Part shown: piece by piece, positions 9,064 through 18,631 of the stretch
Numbering within the stretch: position 1 is the first letter of the stretch
How the letters are laid out: each line of letters starts with the position of its first letter
Assembly: GCA_015059905.1 (NCBI GenBank)
Contig: SUZN01000002.1
Coordinates: forward strand, 129,742-193,741
Length of the DNA: 64,000 nt
Direction of reading: 5' to 3'
Origin: Rikenellaceae bacterium
GTDB taxonomy: Bacteria; Bacteroidota; Bacteroidia; Bacteroidales; Rikenellaceae
Program-made: the position numbers and the translations under genes
Notes under the pieces: generated by a model
Databases searched by the model: none
Told to the model about the DNA's origin: nothing
Seen by the model: the letters and a program-made list of their open reading frames with translations, nothing else

Positions 9064-12000
9064 TTATTTTTCATTCTGCAACTCCATCTGCTGCCAATCT
9101 CCTAAAGCCATAGCCAATGCAGCATAGTTGATATATTGCTGCGCCACAAGCCCAACGAGTTCAAGCTGCGACTCATACCAGGATTGCTCGGTGGATATCA
9201 CATCGAGATAATCATCCAAGCCACGCTCATATAACGCCCGCGTAAGACGTGCTATGCGATGATTTGACGCAACAAACTCCTCATAATGGGCTATCTGTTC
9301 CTTATATGTAGAGATAGCTATCAGCGCAGACTCAACCTCCTCCAGCGCCTCCAGCACCTGCTGTTCATATCCAAGTACAGCCTCCTCATAGGCAGAGCGG
9401 GCTATCTGCTCGGCACGCTTCAACCTCCCAAACGAAAACAACGTCTGCGCCACACCTGCTGATGCGCCCCACGCCCAATAGCCTTGCGCAAAGAGATTTT
9501 TCACCGAGTTGCTCATCACACCTCCCTCGCCCATAATAGAAAGCGACGGAAAGCGATTACTATGCGCCACACCAACCCTTGCGGCTGCCGCCTGCAACTC
9601 ATAATATGACTCCATAATATCGGGTCGGCGCGTAAGCAGGGTGATGGGCAAGCCCACCTCAATACCTTGCGGCAAAGCCTCCACCGACAAGGAGTCATTC
9701 ACCGCAAGCTCCACATCAGGAGTCTCACCGAGCAACGTAGCAAGCGATAGTTTACTCTGCACCACAGCACGCCTATATTGCGCCACATCCGCCTCCGCAG
9801 AATAGACAAGACTACGAGCTTGCTCTAAATCAAGCCCCGTAGAGAATCCCTGTTCAGACATTTTCTCCACCAAATGAGCCTGCTCACGTCGCAGCATCAA
9901 GCTATGGCTTGCAATTTCAAGACTTTGGCTATATTGCCGCAATGTAAAGTAAGCCTTTGCCACCTCGTTGGTAAGCGAGAGCTGCACACCACGATATGCC
10001 CACTCGGTGGAGAGAATATTGGCTTGCGCCTCACGCCGCGTATGGCGCAACGCTCCAAACAACGACACATTCCACGACACCGTAGGCTGCAAGGCGAATT
10101 CGTACTCTCGCTCCTTCCTTGCGCCATTAACCTCGCCACGCGCCTCAGCGCCCAATTCAGGCAGAAACTCGGCGCGCGCCTGCGAGAGTGCATACCGCGC
10201 AGACTCTATCTTCGATGCAGCAGCGGCAAGGTTGCGATTTCGCGCCAGTGCGTGACATATAAGCGAGTCGAGCATAGGGTCATCGTACATCTGCCACCAC
10301 TCGCCCTGGAGCTCCTCGCCACTCTCCACTACAGCATCCCGAAAAAGATAACTCTGCGGCACATCCACCTCTGCCTTATCAAGCGGCGCGGCACACGAGC
10401 CAAGTAAGGATGCAACCACCACAGCCACCATCATCGCAGACTTTCTACGCTCGGCACCGCCCCATTTGGCTACCAACAGAAAGGCGGCAGGGTAGAGGAA
10501 TATACCAACGAGTGTAGCCAACAACATTCCGCCAACCAATGCCACGCCCATAATATTTCGCGCCGTAGAATATATACCCGAAGCAAAAATCAACGGCATA
10601 ACGCCCAAAATAAATGCAAACGCAGTCATAATAATGGGTCGCACACGCTCGCGCGCCGCCACCATCGCCGCCTCCTTTAGCGAGATGTTAGGCGAGGAGT
10701 GATAGGTGGTATCGGCATACTCTACAACCAAGATTGCGTTTTTGGCGGCCAAGCCTATAAGCATAACGATTGAAATCTGCATAAAGACATTATTTACATA
10801 GTTCGCATTGACCAAATGCGCTCCAACGGTTGCAACCAACGCGCCCACAACAGCCACAGGCACACTCATCAGAATAGCCAACGGCAAACCCCAACTATTA
10901 TATAGTGCCGCCAAAGCCAAAAAGACAAACGCCAAAGCAAGCAGATAGACCATTACACCGCTACGCGATGCCGTAGCCTCTTGATATGATGTACCACTCC
11001 AGGCATAACCCACATCATCGGGCAATGTCTCGCCAGCGATGTGCGCTATTTGCTTCATCGTATCTCCCGTAGAGCTCTTTGCCGATGGGGTAACGGTGAG
11101 CGAGATAGACTCATAGAGGTTGAATTGCGTGATGTAGTCCACTCCGACCGTATCCTTCACCTCGACAAAAGCTGCAAGCGGAACACTTTCGCCCTTGCCA
11201 TTTGTCACGAAATAGCTATTCAGCGACTTCTCATCTATTCTGCGGTCGGCAGCTGCTTGCACATAGGTTTGATAGAGTCTGCCAAAGCGATTAAACTGCC
11301 CGACATAATCGCCGCCCAGATATGTCGAGAGCACGTTGTATATCTCCCGAAGCTCGACACCCTCGCTCATCGCCTGACGTTTGCGTATCTCAATCTTTCG
11401 CTGTGGCGTGTCGGCACTAAACTGCGTTGAGACCGAGGCGATGGAGTTATCTTTTTTCAACGCCTCCATCAGACGTGAGGTCTGCTCCCACAGATAAGCC
11501 GTTCCACGCCCCTCCAGGTCCTGCACCTCGAGCGTTATGCCCGACGTTGTACCAAGACCAGGTATCGAGGGCGGAATAAAGGCGTAACACTCCGCCTCGG
11601 GCACAGCCACATATAACTCCTCGGTGAGTTGCGCAGCTATCTGCATAGCCGAGAGCTTACGGTCGGAAAAATCCTTCAACATAGCGAAGATTATTCCACT
11701 CGATGTAGAGCTGATGCCTGCCATCATATTAAATCCTGCGGCGAGCGCCGTATATTGGACATCATCCCTTGCCGCCACAATCTGCTCGGTGTGTTGCATA
11801 GCCTGCAACGTCGTCTCAAGCGACGAGGCTTCGGGCGTAGAGACCATAACCATAACATAGCCCTGGTCCTCCTCGGGCAAGAATCCCGACGGCAGCATAC
11901 GCCACACCAGCACCACAACCACCAACATAGCCGCAACAAACAGGGCGGTGCGGGTGGCGTGGGTGATGAGTGTTGAGGTAAAGCTATCGTATCGCTTCAT

Positions 12001-13551
12001 CATCCCATCAAACCAACTATTAAATCGCGCAAACAGACCACGCGCCGCCTTGCGTTGCGGGCGCAAAAGCAGCGAAGCAAGGGCTGGTGACAACGTAAGC
12101 GCATTGATTGCCGAGAATACTATCGCCACAGCAATCGTAATGGCAAACTGCTGAAACAAAAGCCCCGTAATACCACCTGTGAACGACACAGGAATAAAGA
12201 CTGCAAGCAGAACGATTGTTGTTGCGATAATAGGCGATGAGACCTTACGCATAGCGTTGATGGTAGCCTCTCGCGCCTCCATACCCGCCTCAATATTTGC
12301 CTGTACTGCCTCCACCACAACAATGGCATCATCCACCACCAATCCAATCGCCAGCACCATACCCAGCAACGAGATAACATTGAGCGAAAAACCGAGCAAC
12401 GGAAAGACCGTAAAAGCGCCAATGAGCGAAACAGGTATAGCGATGAGTGGGATGAGCGTTGCACGCCAATTCTGAAGAAAAAGATATATGATTACTATCA
12501 CAAGTACAAGAGCGATGATGAGCGTTGTGATGATATCCTTCACTCCTCCTTGAATATTTGCCGTAGAATCGACAATGGTATAAATCTCCACACCATCGGG
12601 GAAACGCTCCTTAAGCGAGGCTATCTCGCTCTTGACCTTATCACCCACATTCACAGCGTTGCTGCCTGGCGACTGATATATCACAATCATCGTTGAGGGC
12701 TTCTCTCCAAAGAGCGACTTCACGTTGTACGCCTCACTACCAAGCTCCACATCAGCCACATCCGACAAACGCACCTCCTCGCCCGAGGAGGACAGAGCAA
12801 CGATAATCTCACCAAACTCCTCTGCTGTCGATATTTGTGGTGGCAAGATAGCGGTATAGGTATATACAACATCCTGCGCAGCTGGCTCTGCACCAAATTT
12901 TCCTACGGGATACAACGCACTCTGCGTACGCACAGCCGCCACAACCTCGTCAAGCGAAAGCGAGTAGTAGTGCAGTCTGTCGGGTTTTATCCATATTCGC
13001 ATAGCATACTCGCCCGCGCCCATAATCTCGACCTTACCCACGCCGTTAATCTTCGCCAATCTGTCCTGCATATTGATTGAGGCGTAGTTCGACAGAAAGA
13101 CATCATCATAACGCCCATCACTCGCCAACGAATAGACCATCAGAAAGCCCGTGTCGCTCTTGCGTGTTGTCACGCCCTGCTCAACCACAGCCTGTGGCAA
13201 CTGCGAGGTGGAAGAGGCAACGTTGTTCTGCGTAAAGATAGCATCCATATCAGGCGAGGAGCCTATGTCGAAAGTGACCTGCATATTCATCGTGCCGTCG
13301 CTAGCGCTGGTAGTCTGCATATATAGCATATCGTTCACTCCCATCACGCCCTCGGCAAGTGGTGTCGCCACCGAATTGTTCACAGTCAGAGCATCTGCTC
13401 CGACATAGCTTGCCGTAACCTGCACCACAGGAGGCGTAATCTGGGGATATTGTTCAATTGAGAGGTCAAACAACGCCACAATGCCCATCAAAGTCATAGC
13501 GATAGCCATCGAGATAGCAAAGACAGGTCGCCGAATAAAATACTCACCCAT
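9064..13551 (-). CDS. RND efflux pump fused to its TolC-type outer-membrane channel
   Basis: One 1495-residue frame encodes two proteins that are usually separate. Residues 1-1035 are a hydrophobe/amphiphile RND pump: MGEYFIRRPVFAISMAIAM start, proton-relay GLVVDDAIVVVE (Asp407, Asp408), GFLPEEDQGYVMV, and TM10 lysine in GLAAKNAILVVEYAD (Lys937). Residues from about 1055 on are an OprM/TolC-type channel lipoprotein, with the TLL-type motif LLTRRPDIMESYYELQAAAARVGVA and two long helical repeats. The junction keeps a lipoprotein signal, MMVAVVVASLLGSC (1040-1053), so signal peptidase II could release the channel at Cys1053. No stop codon separates the parts. The adaptor gene lies 2 bases upstream. 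Substrates are unknown. RND-channel fusions are known for the CzcA type; this one is of AcrB type. Confidence 0.92.
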   Translation of the reverse strand: MGEYFIRRPVFAISMAIAMTLMGIVALFDLSIEQYPQITPPVVQVTASYVGADALTVNNSVATPLAEGVMGVNDMLYMQTTSASDGTMNMQVTFDIGSSPDMDAIFTQNNVASSTSQLPQAVVEQGVTTRKSDTGFLMVYSLASDGRYDDVFLSNYASINMQDRLAKINGVGKVEIMGAGEYAMRIWIKPDRLHYYSLSLDEVVAAVRTQSALYPVGKFGAEPAAQDVVYTYTAILPPQISTAEEFGEIIVALSSSGEEVRLSDVADVELGSEAYNVKSLFGEKPSTMIVIYQSPGSNAVNVGDKVKSEIASLKERFPDGVEIYTIVDSTANIQGGVKDIITTLIIALVLVIVIIYLFLQNWRATLIPLIAIPVSLIGAFTVFPLLGFSLNVISLLGMVLAIGLVVDDAIVVVEAVQANIEAGMEAREATINAMRKVSSPIIATTIVLLAVFIPVSFTGGITGLLFQQFAITIAVAIVFSAINALTLSPALASLLLRPQRKAARGLFARFNSWFDGMMKRYDSFTSTLITHATRTALFVAAMLVVVVLVWRMLPSGFLPEEDQGYVMVMVSTPEASSLETTLQAMQHTEQIVAARDDVQYTALAAGFNMMAGISSTSSGIIFAMLKDFSDRKLSAMQIAAQLTEELYVAVPEAECYAFIPPSIPGLGTTSGITLEVQDLEGRGTAYLWEQTSRLMEALKKDNSIASVSTQFSADTPQRKIEIRKRQAMSEGVELREIYNVLSTYLGGDYVGQFNRFGRLYQTYVQAAADRRIDEKSLNSYFVTNGKGESVPLAAFVEVKDTVGVDYITQFNLYESISLTVTPSAKSSTGDTMKQIAHIAGETLPDDVGYAWSGTSYQEATASRSGVMVYLLALAFVFLALAALYNSWGLPLAILMSVPVAVVGALVATVGAHLVNANYVNNVFMQISIVMLIGLAAKNAILVVEYADTTYHSSPNISLKEAAMVAARERVRPIIMTAFAFILGVMPLIFASGIYSTARNIMGVALVGGMLLATLVGIFLYPAAFLLVAKWGGAERRKSAMMVAVVVASLLGSCAAPLDKAEVDVPQSYLFRDAVVESGEELQGEWWQMYDDPMLDSLICHALARNRNLAAAASKIESARYALSQARAEFLPELGAEARGEVNGARKEREYEFALQPTVSWNVSLFGALRHTRREAQANILSTEWAYRGVQLSLTNEVAKAYFTLRQYSQSLEIASHSLMLRREQAHLVEKMSEQGFSTGLDLEQARSLVYSAEADVAQYRRAVVQSKLSLATLLGETPDVELAVNDSLSVEALPQGIEVGLPITLLTRRPDIMESYYELQAAAARVGVAHSNRFPSLSIMGEGGVMSNSVKNLFAQGYWAWGASAGVAQTLFSFGRLKRAEQIARSAYEEAVLGYEQQVLEALEEVESALIAISTYKEQIAHYEEFVASNHRIARLTRALYERGLDDYLDVISTEQSWYESQLELVGLVAQQYINYAALAMALGDWQQMELQNEK

Positions 13552-13553
13552 AG

Positions 13554-14669
13554 TTATCTATTTTTAACTGGTATAACCTTCATTCCATCGTGGAGCTTCC
13601 CTCCGCCAACCAAAGCGACAATCTCGCCCTCATAAAGACCCTTTTCGACAATGTAATTCTTGCCAAGTGTCGCGCCCACTTCTATGGGGCGATAGTGCGC
13701 CACGCTATCACTATCAATCACCCACACCGACCTCACACCCTGAATACTCTGCACCGCCTGCTGTGGCACAAGCACTTGCCGCTTGCGACCACCCAAGTCA
13801 CACCTTATTCGAGCATACTCACCCGCCTTGAGCCGATATTCGGGGTTGGGGAATTGCACTACAAGAGTTATTGTGCCAGCCGTAGGGGATATATTCTGCT
13901 GTGTATAATCATATGTGCCCGCATACTCATACTCTTCACCGCTTGTAAGGTAGAGTCTTATATTTGAAAGCAAATCTCGATTATCCCACATTGCTCGCTC
14001 GTCGCCCGCCACACTTAGATATATCGCCGTTGGCAGCGACAGTTCAGCTTTGAGCGAATCCATATTCGAGATGGTGGTAAGCGTAGAGAATGGTGTTCCC
14101 ACACCAACATAATCGCCTTCGTTTGCCGAGGAGGCTGCCGCCACACCATCGATTGGAGCATATATGCGTGCATAACCAACCTGCAACCTCGCATTCTGGA
14201 GCTGCTGACGAGCCGACTCCACCGACTGCTGCGCGGCGAGGTAGGTGGTACGATACTGCTCTATCTGCGTCTGGCTTATAGCATTGAGTTCAGCCAGAGG
14301 TTTTGCTCGCTCATAATTGCTTCGCGCCTCCGCCTCCTGCGCTTGAGCCGATAGGAGTTGTGCCTCCGCCGAGCGTAGGGTAGTATTGAGCAGGTTGGCA
14401 TCTATCACAAAGAGTAGCTCTCCTTTTTTAACCACACGCCCAGAGTGTAGCGTCGAGCGTTGCAGATAACCATTCACGCGGGGTTGCAGAGAAGTGACAT
14501 TTCCACTTTCGAGGTGGGTCACAAACTCATAACTCATAGCCACAGAATCTGACACAACTTCCGCCACTTCAATCTTCATAGGTGGCATTGAAGTACTCTT
14601 TTTCTTGTGGTGACATCCCATAAAGAGCAGGGATAGAAGAAGCTGGAAAGCGAATAGGTATCGTTGCAT
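13554..14669 (-). CDS. RND periplasmic adaptor (AcrA/MexA type) lipoprotein
   Basis: Membrane fusion protein that links the RND pump to the outer-membrane channel. The start at 14667-14669 is preferred because it opens a clean lipoprotein signal, MQRYLFAFQLLLSLLFMGC; an in-frame ATG-like start 17 codons upstream would bury it. The 371-residue product then has a lipoyl half-motif (LQPRVNGYLQRSTLHSGRVVKKGELLFVID), a long alpha hairpin (SAEAQLLSAQAQEAEARSNY onward), the second lipoyl half (YARIYAPIDGVAAASSANEGDYV), a beta barrel and a membrane-proximal domain. It is the first gene of the operon, ending 2 bases before the pump. Confidence 0.92.
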   Translation of the reverse strand: MQRYLFAFQLLLSLLFMGCHHKKKSTSMPPMKIEVAEVVSDSVAMSYEFVTHLESGNVTSLQPRVNGYLQRSTLHSGRVVKKGELLFVIDANLLNTTLRSAEAQLLSAQAQEAEARSNYERAKPLAELNAISQTQIEQYRTTYLAAQQSVESARQQLQNARLQVGYARIYAPIDGVAAASSANEGDYVGVGTPFSTLTTISNMDSLKAELSLPTAIYLSVAGDERAMWDNRDLLSNIRLYLTSGEEYEYAGTYDYTQQNISPTAGTITLVVQFPNPEYRLKAGEYARIRCDLGGRKRQVLVPQQAVQSIQGVRSVWVIDSDSVAHYRPIEVGATLGKNYIVEKGLYEGEIVALVGGGKLHDGMKVIPVKNR

Positions 14670-14783
14670 AGCGAAAAGATTTTTTATCCTTTGAAAAGTC
14701 AAAAAATATGCCATATACACATTTATTAAGCCTTTGACCCACTCTAAATCAAAATTTTATACACTTTTTTTTGCCGAAATTAT

Positions 14784-14811
14784 TTGGTTAATAGAAAATT
14801 TCATATATTTG
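14784..14811 (+). promoter_or_regulatory. Promoter of the Hc1-like histone gene
   Basis: TTG (14784-14786), 17 bases, then TATATTTG (14804-14811); the ATG follows 30 bases later. Confidence 0.55.
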
Positions 14812-14841
14812 CACAAATACAAACCAATAAAACTTTACGAT

Positions 14842-15018
14842 ATGAAAAATTTAGTTGATCAGATCAATGCACAGATTGAGGTTTTCTCTGTAAATGCCGC
14901 TGCACAGGTAGAGAAGAACAACAAGGCTGCGGGCACTCGCGCACGTAAGGCTGCTTTGGAGCTTACAAAGCTCTTGAAGGAGTTCCGCAAGGTATCTGTT
15001 GAGGAGGCAAAGAAATAA
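14842..15018 (+). CDS. Hc1-like histone H1 family protein
   Basis: A 58-residue basic, helical protein, MKNLVDQINAQIEVFSVNAA followed by a lysine- and alanine-rich stretch AGTRARKAALELTKLLKEFR and an acidic-basic tail VSVEEAKK. Small bacterial histone-H1-like proteins of this form are common in Bacteroidota and are thought to bind DNA. The ATG at 14842 is chosen because the promoter (-7 box 14804-14811) lies between it and earlier in-frame ATGs. It is monocistronic, with a strong terminator 15 bases after the stop. DNA binding is family knowledge, not visible directly. Confidence 0.8.
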   Translation: MKNLVDQINAQIEVFSVNAAAQVEKNNKAAGTRARKAALELTKLLKEFRKVSVEEAKK

Positions 15019-15032
15019 TTTGCTTACCTTAA

Positions 15033-15078
15033 ATAACAAAGGGCTGCACCGATGGGTGTAGCCCTTTGTTGTTATTGT
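15033..15078. terminator. Bidirectional terminator between converging genes
   Basis: A 16-bp stem (AACAAAGGGCTGCACC, 15035-15050, with 15055-15070, one G-T pair) flanked by A and T runs. It ends the histone gene and the phosphoethanolamine transferase operon. Confidence 0.85.
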
Positions 15079-15089
15079 TAGGTTTATGA

Positions 15090-16769
15090 TTACAACTCTA
15101 TCCCGTGACGAGCAAAGAATTCGCGTTCCTCCTGGTCAATACCAATCTCACTATCGAGCTTCACGGCGCGGTTGTGGTCGTCGAGATAATAACGCACAGC
15201 ACCGTAATCGAAATATCGGTTCAGCAATGAGGCTTTCTCTTCGACATAGGGCGAGCTGATTGATGCCATATCCGCCATAGTGTGGAACACGGAGTGAGTT
15301 GTGGCAGGAGCCGAGCAATTCATTCGAGCCGCCTCCACCTTATCGGAAAACAACTCGCAATAGCGGGGCGAGAACCACGCCAGCGAGGCAACGTGCAACT
15401 GATGATATGTAACAGTAGGCGAGGCGTGGAGAAAACGCTTCTTTCTGCCGTCAAACAAATCTTCACCGTGATCGGCACAATAATACATTGCAGATGACAC
15501 CCCCTCCATTTGCTCAAGTGTAGAGATAACCTCATTGAGGAAATAATCGGTATAGAGGATTGAGTTGTCGTAAGCGTTACGAATGAGTTCTATATTTCTG
15601 CGGTTGATAGCCACATCATCATCGGGCATAAAACAAGCAAATTCGCGAGGATAACGCTGATGATAGCTAAAGTGCGAACCGTAGGTGTGCAGGATAAACA
15701 GAATCTTCTGCGACTTATCCTCCTCGAGCGCACGACGCATAGCCTCGACAAGCTGCATATCAAGGCGTGGCGCATCCATATACTCCACACTGTGGGCATC
15801 GTGCGCCAGGTTGTCAATCATTGCGCCCTGGGGTGACTGGTTTGAGATAAAGTAGGTCTTAAAGCCCGCCTCGTTAAACAGGGCAGGGATGCCTGAACGA
15901 CGATATAGCTCCTTATGTTGCGATGTATGCACCGACGAGAGTATCATAGGCACACTCTTATGTGTGGTGTTGCTCTGTGTGACAACATTGCGAAACAGGG
16001 TTATATCCTCACGCGCCGAAAGCAGAGGGTTTGTCTTACGCTCATATCCATACATCTGCCACGAAGCAGCTCGCGACGCCTCGCCAATAACAAGCACATA
16101 TACCTCACGCTCGGCAACATCGACCTTGCGCGTGGCGTTATAGTGAAAGTGACGAGATGTATTGTGGAAGTTCTCTGTTCTATTCGACTCCGAGATAGCA
16201 ACGCCCATATTATAGATTACGTTTATGGGGAACAACTCATCCCTCACAACGTGTTTTACATTATGTCCGTCACTATCCACAAGTACCAGACAGCCTATCA
16301 GAAAAGTAGCTACGCCTGCCGCCGCCATCTTCACACGCGCCTCATTACGTAGCAACACGCGGCGACGAATGTGCATCGCAGCAACATATAGCAATGGCAC
16401 ATATAACAATACGACCAAGATAACTGCAGGGTAGATATTTGCCAGCAACTCGCCAGCTTCGCCAGGGTTGGTCGTTGTAAGATTAAGAAACATATCGGCC
16501 GCTACAACCGAGTTGCCGAACAGATACGACAACACCACCTGAAAGGCGCTAAAGAATATAAATGGGAAACCAAGCCACACCATCCATCCCGAACGGCGTG
16601 CAAGCGATGCAAAGAGGGTATATCCACCCAAAGGCATCATCACACAAGCCACCGAAGTCCAGAATGGGTTATGCTCGGTAATTATCAATATCAATACAGG
16701 CAGCATCAGCGAGGCAACGAAAGCCATAGCGAGCGTCACAGCATTGATTCTCTTTATCCATCCAAACAT
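15090..16769 (-). CDS. Phosphoethanolamine transferase, EptA/sulfatase family
   Basis: A 559-residue inner-membrane enzyme with five N-terminal membrane helices (to about residue 165) and a periplasmic alkaline-phosphatase-fold domain. The metal-binding and catalytic motifs are VLVIGEASRAASWQMYGY, the nucleophile threonine in TQSNTTHKSVP, HTYGSHFSY, and CADHGEDLFDGRKKRFLHASP. The family transfers phosphoethanolamine to lipid A or other envelope glycans, which can lower affinity for cationic peptides. Its start overlaps the stop of the upstream barrel gene in TAATG, so the two are translationally coupled. The acceptor is not certain. Confidence 0.88.
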   Translation of the reverse strand: MFGWIKRINAVTLAMAFVASLMLPVLILIITEHNPFWTSVACVMMPLGGYTLFASLARRSGWMVWLGFPFIFFSAFQVVLSYLFGNSVVAADMFLNLTTTNPGEAGELLANIYPAVILVVLLYVPLLYVAAMHIRRRVLLRNEARVKMAAAGVATFLIGCLVLVDSDGHNVKHVVRDELFPINVIYNMGVAISESNRTENFHNTSRHFHYNATRKVDVAEREVYVLVIGEASRAASWQMYGYERKTNPLLSAREDITLFRNVVTQSNTTHKSVPMILSSVHTSQHKELYRRSGIPALFNEAGFKTYFISNQSPQGAMIDNLAHDAHSVEYMDAPRLDMQLVEAMRRALEEDKSQKILFILHTYGSHFSYHQRYPREFACFMPDDDVAINRRNIELIRNAYDNSILYTDYFLNEVISTLEQMEGVSSAMYYCADHGEDLFDGRKKRFLHASPTVTYHQLHVASLAWFSPRYCELFSDKVEAARMNCSAPATTHSVFHTMADMASISSPYVEEKASLLNRYFDYGAVRYYLDDHNRAVKLDSEIGIDQEEREFFARHGIEL

Positions 16770-17980
16770 TAGAATGCTTCATTTACATTTATTACAAGTC
16801 CGTTGGAGTGGCGACCGAAACCATAGTCTATTCGCAGCGATGTCCTGCCACCAGCAGCGAAACGCACTCCTACGCCATAATTTGGGAGCAACCTATCCAC
16901 ATCGAAGAGTTTATGCGACGAGAAAACACTACCAACACCGCCCCACACTACACATCCTATCGGACCGTACATGCGCTGACGCAGTTCAAGTTGAGCCGTT
17001 GCCATCTTTCTGTCGGTATATCGACCGTAATAATATCCTCTCATACGGTTTTCACCACCTACCTTCGCCCAAAAGAGCCAGGGAGTATTCCACGACCACA
17101 TATCGGCGTATAGGTCAAGCGCCGCCACAGCACCGCTCCACAAAGGCTGATAGTAATTGGCGACCGCCTCAATGTGCCATATATTTGTCGAGTGCGAGCC
17201 AAGTGCTTTAGGATGAAACCCTCCCGCCAGGCACAGATAATATCCACTCACAACATCCTCCGTCTGTATCTTGCCATCATACTTGACCATCAGGTTAATA
17301 CCCGTAGTATGAGCCGAGCCCGCTTTCAAGCCTGCCTGCTGGAGATAATCTTCCGCCATTGGCTCCAACTCACCAGCCGTTGCGTAGCGAAAATTGACAC
17401 CCGCACCCAAAGACAAGCCCGCCACGATGTGCCGCACATAACCAAGTGAGAAATCTACGCCACCGCGAGTATATTTCGTGCGAGAGTTATTATCGGCTGC
17501 CTCATACCCTAAACCCCAAAATCTTACGGGCATCTCGCCGCCGCCTATGCTATATTCAATCTTGTCACTCTGCGACAGATGCGCCTCGCCCGCAGCGTGC
17601 AGGCGATAAAAGCCATTCACCGACACCATCGCAGAGAGCGAAGTGAATGATTGTGACAATTCAGGCTGCAAACGATACTGCGCCGTACCCGTTGCGGTAA
17701 ACATCGCATTGGTGAGCTGTGTATAACCTACGCCGAGATTTCCCGAGAGAGAGATTTTTCGCTCCTGCGCGTTTGACTTTCGCTGCGATGCAGCACCCGT
17801 CAGACGTTGCCATAGGGTAGGGCGTGAGGCTCGCTCCAACTCACGCATCAGAGCTGAATAATCGATTGGGGTATAGTGTGTCACACCACCTATAGAGTCA
17901 CGATATGAAACAGCTTGCGCGGCGACATCCATCACCGCGAAGCATATCAAAACAGATATCAGCCAGACCCTTTTCCCCAT
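16769..17980 (-). CDS. Omp85-type outer-membrane barrel without POTRA domains
   Basis: About 403 residues with a signal peptide (MGKRVWLISVLICFAVMDVAAQ). The ATG at 17978-17980 is chosen over a TTG three codons earlier. The mature part is built of alternating beta strands. Its last third has the BamA/TamA signature, ENRMRGYYYGRYTDRKMATA, the strand ELRQRMYGPIGCVVWGGVGS, and a C-terminal strand series ending SNGLVINVNEAF. No POTRA repeats precede the barrel, so it is more like the stand-alone surface-antigen-type barrels than BamA. It lies between a YtfJ-like gene and a phosphoethanolamine transferase in one operon, which suggests an envelope role; the exact job is unknown. Confidence 0.75.
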   Translation of the reverse strand: MGKRVWLISVLICFAVMDVAAQAVSYRDSIGGVTHYTPIDYSALMRELERASRPTLWQRLTGAASQRKSNAQERKISLSGNLGVGYTQLTNAMFTATGTAQYRLQPELSQSFTSLSAMVSVNGFYRLHAAGEAHLSQSDKIEYSIGGGEMPVRFWGLGYEAADNNSRTKYTRGGVDFSLGYVRHIVAGLSLGAGVNFRYATAGELEPMAEDYLQQAGLKAGSAHTTGINLMVKYDGKIQTEDVVSGYYLCLAGGFHPKALGSHSTNIWHIEAVANYYQPLWSGAVAALDLYADMWSWNTPWLFWAKVGGENRMRGYYYGRYTDRKMATAQLELRQRMYGPIGCVVWGGVGSVFSSHKLFDVDRLLPNYGVGVRFAAGGRTSLRIDYGFGRHSNGLVINVNEAF

Positions 17981-17989
17981 CGAAAACAA

Positions 17990-18529
17990 TTAACGATACT
18001 TATCTATTATATTATAGAAATCCTTTTTATCTTGCTCGGTAAACTCGCCCTTGCGGCAGAACACAAGTTCGCCCTCTTTAGAGACAAGCATCAGCACAAA
18101 CTTATTATTACAATCTCCCAAACCCCATTGCGTAGCCACTATACGGTCGGGGTCTGCCACCACCGTAGCACCATTCTTTTCGGTACGCTTACGAGCCATA
18201 GAACGCACAATACCACCAGGGAACATTGTGTCTTTGAGATTAAGAATACCAAAACCCTCGATATTCTCGCCCGCAGCACGATGATTCTCCTCCATATCGG
18301 TAACAAAATCATCATTCTGTTTCGCTCTGTCAGGATCGACATAAAATATCAAGACATTCTTTTTGCCGAAATATGGCATCATCGCAGGATTACCTTTCAA
18401 ATCAAGTAGCTCAAGGTTTTCCACTTGGTGAGGTAATGGCTGCATTTCGTCCTGCTTCTGCGCCATCGCTGACGATGACATCGCCACACAAGCGATTACT
18501 GCAAACAATGACAAGATTCTCTTTTTCAT
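17990..18529 (-). CDS. YtfJ-like periplasmic thioredoxin-fold protein
   Basis: A 179-residue secreted protein, signal peptide MKKRILSLFAVIACVAMSSSAMAQ. The mature part has a thioredoxin-like order: VLIFYVDPDRAKQND after the first strand, FGILNLKDTMFPGGIVRSMAR, then TVVADPDRIVATQWGLGD and VSKEGELVFCRKGEFT. This resembles enterobacterial YtfJ, a periplasmic protein of unknown function, and the match is by eye. No CxxC redox pair is present; cysteines occur singly. It is first in an operon with the Omp85 barrel and the transferase, with 9 bases to the next start. Confidence 0.65.
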   Translation of the reverse strand: MKKRILSLFAVIACVAMSSSAMAQKQDEMQPLPHQVENLELLDLKGNPAMMPYFGKKNVLIFYVDPDRAKQNDDFVTDMEENHRAAGENIEGFGILNLKDTMFPGGIVRSMARKRTEKNGATVVADPDRIVATQWGLGDCNNKFVLMLVSKEGELVFCRKGEFTEQDKKDFYNIIDKYR

Positions 18530-18575
18530 AACTAAAACCTTTAATCGTCAATAATACTAACGTACTTTCGACTTG

Positions 18576-18583
18576 CAAATTTA
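18576..18583 (-). promoter_or_regulatory. -7 element of the ytfJ-like operon
   Basis: On the minus strand TAAATTTG lies 46 bases before the start codon at 18529. A T-run lies upstream where TTTG is expected. Confidence 0.5.
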
Positions 18584-18631
18584 GAAAAAAAAACTGCACC
18601 GATTGCAATTATTCTTAAATAGACCGACAAT

